DNA of 64,000 bases from HLUCCA09 sp965277275. GTDB lineage: Bacteria > Pseudomonadota > Alphaproteobacteria > Rhodobacterales > Rhodobacteraceae. Under the pieces are notes generated by a model. The model was given only the letters and a program-made list of their open reading frames with translations, had not been told where the DNA came from and made no database searches. Position numbers and translations under genes: made by a program. Each line of letters begins with the position of its first letter. Position 1 is the first letter of the stretch. Positions 58,623 to 64,000 of the stretch are shown here, piece after piece. Location: positions 806,001 through 870,000 of the forward strand of contig CBDICG010000002.1 of NCBI GenBank assembly GCA_965277275.1, given 5' to 3'.

Positions 58623-60476
58623 ATGCACCTCGTATCCGCGCTGGAAGAAGTCGCGCCCTTCGCCGCCATTATAGAGGCGGATGGGGCGTGCAGGCATATT
58701 GGCCGGTCTTTGCGCAAGGTGTGCGAGATCCCCGATGGTGCATTCTTTTTCGACGCCTTCGAAGTGGTCAAGCCCTTTGCCCTGCGTGGCGTTCGAAGTC
58801 TGGAGCAGGCGGCGGGCAAGCGCGTCACCCTTCAGGCGAGGCGCAGCACGAACGGGGCACCTATCAATCTGCGGGCAAGCATCGCCCCGCTGGACAGCGC
58901 CGGTGCGGCATTTCTGGTGCTGGCGTCCCTTGGCACCGAGTTGCCTTCACTGGTGGCAGCGCTGAAGCTCAACGACAGCGACTTCTCCTATGCCGACCCT
59001 TCTGTTGACATGCTGTACCTGCTCCGGACGCAGGCGGGGCTCTTGAAGGACACGCAGGCCCTCGCCGAACGGTTGCAGCACGCCAAGGACGCGGCCGAAG
59101 CGCTGGCTTATTCAGACTCGCTGACCGGGCTGCCCAACCGCCGGGCGCTCAGCGACTACACCGCAGCGCTCATGTCCGGGGACTCCGCGCGGGACGGGCC
59201 AGCGTTCTTGCTGCATGTCGATCTCGACCGGTTCAAACAGGTCAATGACACCCTCGGGCACGCAGCCGGCGATGCCATTCTGAAGCGCGTGGCCAGCGAC
59301 CTGCGCGACGCTGCCGAACCGGGTGACATCGTCGCCCGCATCGGGGGAGACGAGTTCATCCTGATCCTCTGCACGCCGCCCGATCTGGCCGCGGCCGTGG
59401 CGGTTGGAACGCGGCTGATCGAGCGGATCAGCATGCCGCTCGATGTCAACGGCCAGCAGGCCCAGGTCGGCGCCAGCATCGGGATCGCGAGCATCCCGGA
59501 GGGCAGCTCGAAGTCGGTCGATACACTTCTGATCGAGGCCGATCTTGCGCTCTACGACGTCAAGAATGCCGGGCGAGGATCCGTGAAGGCCTTCAGCAGC
59601 GCCCTGCAGGACCGCGAGGCCCTGACCCAGCAATTGATCCGCGACATCGAACCGGCAATCACGGCTGGCGAGTTCGTGCCGTACTTTCAGATCCAGGTCG
59701 ACTATGCGTCAGGGCAGGTCTACGGCGTGGAAGTTCTCGGCCGCTGGGAGCATCCAAGGTTCGGCATGGTGCTTCCCCAGCAGTTTCTCTACGTGGCCGA
59801 ACGGGCGCAACTCACTGAAAAGATAGACTGCGCGATCTACGAAAAGGCGCTGTCCCATTTGGCGGAATGGCAGGCACAGGGCATTGCGCCGCCGCATCTG
59901 TCGTTCAACATCACGGCACGCAAACTTGTCAGTCCCGGCTTTGTCGATCGGTTCCTCGGGCGGATCAGGCGGCACGGGCTGCACCCGTCGCAGATCGTGT
60001 TCGAGTTGGTTGAGACAATCCTCCTCGACGGTGAAGCCGATGACGTGCGTCAGGCCGCAGTGGAGTTGCACGAAGCCGGGTTTGCACTGGCCATCGACGA
60101 TTTCGGAACGGGGCGAGCGTCTTTGACATCGCTGATCTCCGTGCCGGTCGACATTGTGAAGATCGATCGCGCGTTCATCGCCAATCTGCAGGACGACCCA
60201 AGGCGCGCTCTTCTGACAGAAGCGATCGTCAACATTGCGCGCGCGCTCGATTTGCAGGTCCTGGCAGAGGGGGCGGAGGTCCGCGCGGAGTGTGACCTGT
60301 TGCTGGAGCTCGGCTGTTCGGTTTTCCAGGGCTTCTTCTTTGGCAAGGCGATCCCCGCGCAAGCCTTCGCCGAGACACTGCGGGACGCCGCATGGCCGAC
60401 CGCCTTGCCAAGCAAGGGCGGCGCGGCCGCCGCGCCGCAGGAACACTACCCCCACTCCACCATCCGCCGCGCCTGA
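58623..60476 (+). CDS. HNOBA-GGDEF-EAL c-di-GMP enzyme (H-NOX partner)
   Basis: 617 residues. Residues 1-140 form an H-NOX-associated PAS-like domain (FAAIIEADGACRHIGRSL; then LKLNDSDFSYADPSVDML). A short coiled coil leads to a GGDEF domain (DSLTGLPNRRAL, RIGGDEFIL) that lacks the inhibitory RxxD (EPGD instead), then an EAL domain with EVLGRW, FNITARK, ELVETILL, DDFGTG, VKIDRAF and QGFFFGKA. Both sites look catalytically complete, so it may synthesise and degrade c-di-GMP under control of NO-bound H-NOX. A GTG six bases upstream is an alternative start. Confidence 0.9.
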   Translation: MHLVSALEEVAPFAAIIEADGACRHIGRSLRKVCEIPDGAFFFDAFEVVKPFALRGVRSLEQAAGKRVTLQARRSTNGAPINLRASIAPLDSAGAAFLVLASLGTELPSLVAALKLNDSDFSYADPSVDMLYLLRTQAGLLKDTQALAERLQHAKDAAEALAYSDSLTGLPNRRALSDYTAALMSGDSARDGPAFLLHVDLDRFKQVNDTLGHAAGDAILKRVASDLRDAAEPGDIVARIGGDEFILILCTPPDLAAAVAVGTRLIERISMPLDVNGQQAQVGASIGIASIPEGSSKSVDTLLIEADLALYDVKNAGRGSVKAFSSALQDREALTQQLIRDIEPAITAGEFVPYFQIQVDYASGQVYGVEVLGRWEHPRFGMVLPQQFLYVAERAQLTEKIDCAIYEKALSHLAEWQAQGIAPPHLSFNITARKLVSPGFVDRFLGRIRRHGLHPSQIVFELVETILLDGEADDVRQAAVELHEAGFALAIDDFGTGRASLTSLISVPVDIVKIDRAFIANLQDDPRRALLTEAIVNIARALDLQVLAEGAEVRAECDLLLELGCSVFQGFFFGKAIPAQAFAETLRDAAWPTALPSKGGAAAAPQEHYPHSTIRRA

Positions 60477-60670
60477 CGGTCCGCGCGAGCTGGCGCGACA
60501 ACCTCCGCCCCGCGCAACCCGAACATGGGGCACACTCGTCGACGGGCGCCGAGCTCTGGGGGGAGCCAACGGTCACGAGACCGCCCACTTTCCTTGCGCT
60601 CCAGCTCCATGCCTTTCAAAACACCCCGCTCAGCGTTCCCTCTCTGCCGGGCCTGTGCATACTCGCGGTC

Positions 60671-61807
60671 ATGACCACCGCACCCAGGCAGGAAACCCAA
60701 AGGAGAATTGACCCTGATACGGGCCCGCACAGGCTCGTGCTTCGAGGCGACGTCGGGCTGGCCGACCTGCCAGAACTCGAACGCCACCTGCGCCGGTGGG
60801 ACGGAGCGCACCATGCCGAGGCCGACATGCGCGAAGCCGGTCGGATCGACACCAGCGTCGCCTGGGCGCTGGTGCACACGCGGGATCGGATGCGCAAAAA
60901 AGGCGGCGACCTCGAGATCACTGGCGCGCAGGGGCACGTCGCGCGGATCCTCGACACCGTCGCAGAAGCGATGCCCGTTCCCGAAGAGATCCCGCCTGCT
61001 CCGCGTGGCATCACGTTCTGGCTGATTGGTATCGGGAAGTTCGTGGCCGGAAGCGCGACCTCGGCGGCAAGCGTCCTGGGTGTGCTTGGGCTCTTCGTTT
61101 CTCGTCTCGCGGAAACAGCACTGCATCCACGCCGACTGCGGCTCACCGCGCTCGTGGCGCATTGCGAGGACGTGGGGCTGCGCGCCGTCCCCATCGTGGC
61201 GCTGATGGCCTTCCTGATCGGCGTCGTCCTTGCGTTTCAGGGGGCGGCGCAATTGCAGCAGTTCGGAGCCGAGATTTTCGTTGTGGATCTCATCGCCATC
61301 TCGATCCTGCGCGAGCTTGGCATCTTGCTGACGGCAATCATCGTCGCCGGGCGCACCGCCTCGGCCTACACGGCGGCGATCGGTTCCATGAAGATGCGCC
61401 AGGAGATCGACGCGATGCAGACCCTCGGCATCGATCCGGGGCATACGCTGATCGTGCCCCGGATTCTTGCGCTCGTGCTGATGTTGCCGATCCTCGGGAT
61501 GATCGCCAACCTTTCCGGGCTGTTGGGCGGCGGCCTGATGGCATGGCTCGAACTCGGGATCTCGCCCGCGCGTTTCGTGGTGCAGATGCTGGAAGGTACG
61601 GCTGTCTCAAACCTCACGGTCGGCCTCGTCAAAGCGCCCGTCTTCGCCGTGCTCATCGGCGTGATCGGATGCGACGCAGGATTGCGGGTCGGCACGACGG
61701 CGGAATCGCTTGGGCGCATGACCTCGGCCGCCGTGGTTGCGGCGATCTTCTCGGTGATCCTCGCCGACGCGCTCTTTTCGATCTTCTTTCAACAGATTGG
61801 CCTGTAG
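60671..61807 (+). CDS. mlaE: MlaE-type lipid ABC permease with N-terminal STAS domain
   Basis: 378 residues. The first 110 form a STAS-like domain (LVLRGDVGLADLPELERHL, INDEPENDENT anti-sigma-antagonist fold), playing the role of a separate MlaB. From about 120 a MlaE permease domain follows with FLIGVVLAFQGAAQLQQFGA, RTASAYTAAIGSMKMRQEID and GLVKAPVFAVLIGVIGC. It starts the mla operon and is followed two bases later by mlaF. The complex moves phospholipids between the membranes. Confidence 0.9.
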   Translation: MTTAPRQETQRRIDPDTGPHRLVLRGDVGLADLPELERHLRRWDGAHHAEADMREAGRIDTSVAWALVHTRDRMRKKGGDLEITGAQGHVARILDTVAEAMPVPEEIPPAPRGITFWLIGIGKFVAGSATSAASVLGVLGLFVSRLAETALHPRRLRLTALVAHCEDVGLRAVPIVALMAFLIGVVLAFQGAAQLQQFGAEIFVVDLIAISILRELGILLTAIIVAGRTASAYTAAIGSMKMRQEIDAMQTLGIDPGHTLIVPRILALVLMLPILGMIANLSGLLGGGLMAWLELGISPARFVVQMLEGTAVSNLTVGLVKAPVFAVLIGVIGCDAGLRVGTTAESLGRMTSAAVVAAIFSVILADALFSIFFQQIGL

Positions 61808-61809
61808 CG

Positions 61810-62592
61810 ATGGCAGAGAGTGTGATCGAGGTCCGCGGATTGCGAAACCAGTTTGGGCGCCACGTGGTGCATGATGGGCTCGATCTCGATGTCTATCGCG
61901 GCGAGGTGCTCGGTGTTGTGGGCGGCTCGGGCACGGGCAAGTCAGTGCTGCTGCGCGCCATCGCCGGGTTGCTCACGCCGCGTGCCGGCACAATCCGCAT
62001 GCTGGGCACCGAGGTCGTCGGGGCGAGCGAATCCGAGAAAGAGGCACTGGCGGGCCGGATCGGTGTGATGTTCCAGGACGGCGCGCTGTTTTCGTCGCTG
62101 ACCGTGCGCGAGAATGTCGAGGTCCCGCTGAGGCGCGCAGCCGGGCTGGATCCGCAGACGCGCGCCGATCTCGCCCGGTTCAAGGTGTCGCTCTCGGGCC
62201 TTCCGTGGTCCGCGGGTGACAAGTATCCCGCGGAACTCTCCGGCGGGATGCGCAAGCGCGCGGGGCTTGCCCGGGCCATCGCCCGCGATCCCGAGATAGT
62301 GTTTCTCGATGAGCCGACCGCCGGCCTTGACCCGATCGGCGCTGCCGCGTTCGACGAACTGATCCGCGATCTCTCCCGCGCGCTCGGGCTGACCGTTTTT
62401 CTCGTTACCCACGACCTTGATACGCTCTATGCGGCGTGCGATCGGGTGGCCGTGCTGGCTGAGAAGCGCGTCTTGGCCACAGGCCCCCTCGACGAGATGG
62501 CAGATATCGATCATCCATGGGTGCGGGAGTATTTCTGCGGACCACGAGCCCGGGCCGCGCGCAGCCAGGCGCGCGACCGAAAGGAAGGCTGA
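61810..62592 (+). CDS. mlaF: MlaF-type lipid ABC ATPase
   Basis: 260 residues. Walker A GGSGTGKSV, Q-loop MFQDGALFSSLTV (a MlaF hallmark), signature LSGGMRKRAGLARAI, Walker B IVFLDEPTAGLDP and switch His in VTHDLDTLYA are all intact. The C-terminal tail is Arg-rich. It starts two bases after the mlaE stop and is followed nine bases later by mlaD. Confidence 0.94.
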   Translation: MAESVIEVRGLRNQFGRHVVHDGLDLDVYRGEVLGVVGGSGTGKSVLLRAIAGLLTPRAGTIRMLGTEVVGASESEKEALAGRIGVMFQDGALFSSLTVRENVEVPLRRAAGLDPQTRADLARFKVSLSGLPWSAGDKYPAELSGGMRKRAGLARAIARDPEIVFLDEPTAGLDPIGAAAFDELIRDLSRALGLTVFLVTHDLDTLYAACDRVAVLAEKRVLATGPLDEMADIDHPWVREYFCGPRARAARSQARDRKEG

Positions 62593-62601
62593 ACCGAGGC
62601 G

Positions 62602-64000
62602 ATGGAAACACGCGCCAACTACCTGCTGATCGGAGCTTTCACCGTTGCCGGGTTCGCCGGGCTGCTTGGCTTTCTCTTTTGGTTCATGCGCATCGAGCTT
62701 GATCGTCAGTTCGACTACTACGAGGTCGTTTTCCCGTCTGTTTCCGGCCTTTCAACCGCCTCGGAGGTACGCTTCAGCGGCTTGCTCGTCGGACAAGTCG
62801 TCGCCGTCGCGCTTGCCCCCGATGGGAGCGGGCAAGTCCGGGTCCGGCTTGAGATGCGCGATGGCATTCCCGTGCGGACCTCCAGCGTTGCATCGATCGA
62901 GACACTGGGGGTGACGGGCGTGTCTTACGTTGCTGTAACATCGGGAGACCCAAGAGATCCGCGCCTGACGCCATCTGCCGATGGGTCCCTCCCCGAGATC
63001 CAGCCCGGGCAGTCTTCGCTTCAATCCATCACCGAGGGCTTTCCGGAGCTGATGGTGGAGTTCACCGAACTGAGCAGGAACCTGTCCGCGTTGGTGGGGG
63101 CCGAGACACAGACGCAGGTGCGAGCAATCCTGGAGAACCTCGTTGTGTCGTCGGGCAACCTCGACGCAGCGCTCCAGGATTTCTCGGATGTCACGCTGGC
63201 CGTGTCGAGCGCGGCGGAAGACATCGCCACCTTCACCGCGCGCCTCGACGACATCGAGGCGGCCGCGATCACCAGCCTCGGCTCCGCAGACGAGGCGTTT
63301 CGCGAGGTGGCCGCGCTTTCCGGGCGCCTCGAGACGACGCTCGATGCGGGAGACTCCGCGCTGACGAGCGCGCGCACCACACTCGATACTGCGAACGGGT
63401 TTATCAACGACACCCTGCCCGGGCTCACCGCAGACGCATCGCGCGCGCTTGCAGCGCTTCGCAGCGAGGTGGACGAGCTCGGCACCGACGCCCGCGCCAC
63501 CCTCGCGGAATTTCGCGAGACCGGGGAACTCGCAAGCGCGCGGCTACGTGAGGCCGAAGCGACGATTGCCCAAGCGAATACGGCCATCGCCGGTCTGTCC
63601 GGCGCGGCCACATCCGTACAGGAGACGGCCGCAAGCGTGGGCGCGCTCGTAGAAGGTGAAGGGGCGAGAGTGGTTGCGGATGCACGCGGGCTGATCGCAA
63701 GTGCCGACGCTCTGGCCGAGGCGGCGCTTGCCGTCGCCGAGGAAGATCTGCCGGCCATCCTGGAAGACGTGCGTCGTGCCGCCAGCACCGCGGCGCAGAC
63801 CATGGAGAGCGTGGGCGCGGACCTGTCCGCTGCCGCCGGGCGGGTCGACACGATCTCTGTGGACGCGTCGGAAACGCTGCGCACCGTCGCGGACACGTTC
63901 GAGACCGCGAACGGAACTCTCGAGCGGCTGAACGGCGCCCTTGTCACCGGAGGAGACGCATTGTCGGCGGCCGAGACTGCCTTTACCTCTGCGGATCGCG
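62602..64000 (+). CDS. mlaD: MlaD/MCE-domain protein (partial, C-terminus outside window)
   Basis: At least 466 residues, continuing beyond the window. An N-terminal membrane helix (YLLIGAFTVAGFAGLLGFLFWF) is followed by one MCE domain (YYEVVFPSVSGLSTASEV, then GLLVGQVVAVAL) and a very long Ala/Thr/Ser-rich helical region from about residue 130 with heptad-like periodicity and no second MCE domain. E. coli MlaD is about 180 residues, so this is a long-tailed type, as in PqiB/LetB-like or actinobacterial Mce proteins. GAGG lies just before the ATG. Confidence 0.88.
   Translation, partial: METRANYLLIGAFTVAGFAGLLGFLFWFMRIELDRQFDYYEVVFPSVSGLSTASEVRFSGLLVGQVVAVALAPDGSGQVRVRLEMRDGIPVRTSSVASIETLGVTGVSYVAVTSGDPRDPRLTPSADGSLPEIQPGQSSLQSITEGFPELMVEFTELSRNLSALVGAETQTQVRAILENLVVSSGNLDAALQDFSDVTLAVSSAAEDIATFTARLDDIEAAAITSLGSADEAFREVAALSGRLETTLDAGDSALTSARTTLDTANGFINDTLPGLTADASRALAALRSEVDELGTDARATLAEFRETGELASARLREAEATIAQANTAIAGLSGAATSVQETAASVGALVEGEGARVVADARGLIASADALAEAALAVAEEDLPAILEDVRRAASTAAQTMESVGADLSAAAGRVDTISVDASETLRTVADTFETANGTLERLNGALVTGGDALSAAETAFTSADR

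Overview
The window looks like a chromosomal piece of a marine-type alphaproteobacterium of the Rhodobacterales (Roseobacter group). The base composition is GC-rich. The gene content fits that group: a Rhizobium-style GlpSTPQ glycerol transporter, FrcBCAK with a ROK regulator, a group-2 Mrp antiporter with fused A and B subunits, an MttB-like methyltransferase without a UAG codon, a ScfR/RamB-type regulator beside malate-CoA ligase genes, a chemoreceptor ending in WEEF, and a VPLPA-CTERM protein. This assignment comes from gene content, not from a database search. No rRNA, transposase, integrase or CRISPR array is visible; there is one tRNA gene.

Layout. 1-5360: glycerol catabolism (glpP partial, glpT, glpS, glpD on the minus strand, divergent glpR). 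5435-11498: an aldo/keto reductase, the frcKACB fructose/ribose-type ABC system and a divergent ROK regulator. 11726-17200: a Tat-exported nucleotide phosphodiesterase, a PAS-containing chemoreceptor and a small secreted sensor-like protein. 17445-24472: mrpA(B)CDEFG followed by an SMP-30 lactonase. 24712-29696: mtkB, mtkA and sgaA, with a divergent short-chain acyl-CoA-type regulator. 29839-31667: an H-NOX/HNOBA-GGDEF pair whose H-NOX has lost its heme ligand. 31749-36194: an MttB homologue, a HAD phosphatase, DUF3572 and a PleD-like cyclase. 36326-38599: an EF-hand/ECF sigma/anti-sigma/Spy-like stress cluster. 38875-42489: small housekeeping genes (DUF983, NUDIX, DMT exporter, rhomboid protease, TPR protein). 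42658-42744: tRNA-Leu(UAA).

43140-49365 is the most unusual segment. It is a tightly coupled four-gene operon with three proteins of the P47/OrfX TULIP-like type, best known from botulinum neurotoxin orfX clusters. One of the three is fused to a six-bladed tectonin-like propeller. The operon ends with a secreted protein carrying a VPLPA-CTERM sorting tail. No neurotoxin-like gene is present. It sits directly downstream of the tRNA gene.

49563-57741 groups a nitrilase-family amidase, a large Orn/Lys/Arg-type decarboxylase, an ATP-grasp ligase, a C45 Ntn-hydrolase and an M20 amidohydrolase. They may make or remodel an amine conjugate. 58053-60476 is a second H-NOX/HNOBA-GGDEF-EAL pair, this time with all heme-binding residues intact, so the window holds an intact and a decayed version of the same gas-sensing module. 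60671 to the end is an Mla-type lipid transport operon (STAS-MlaE, MlaF, MlaD partial).
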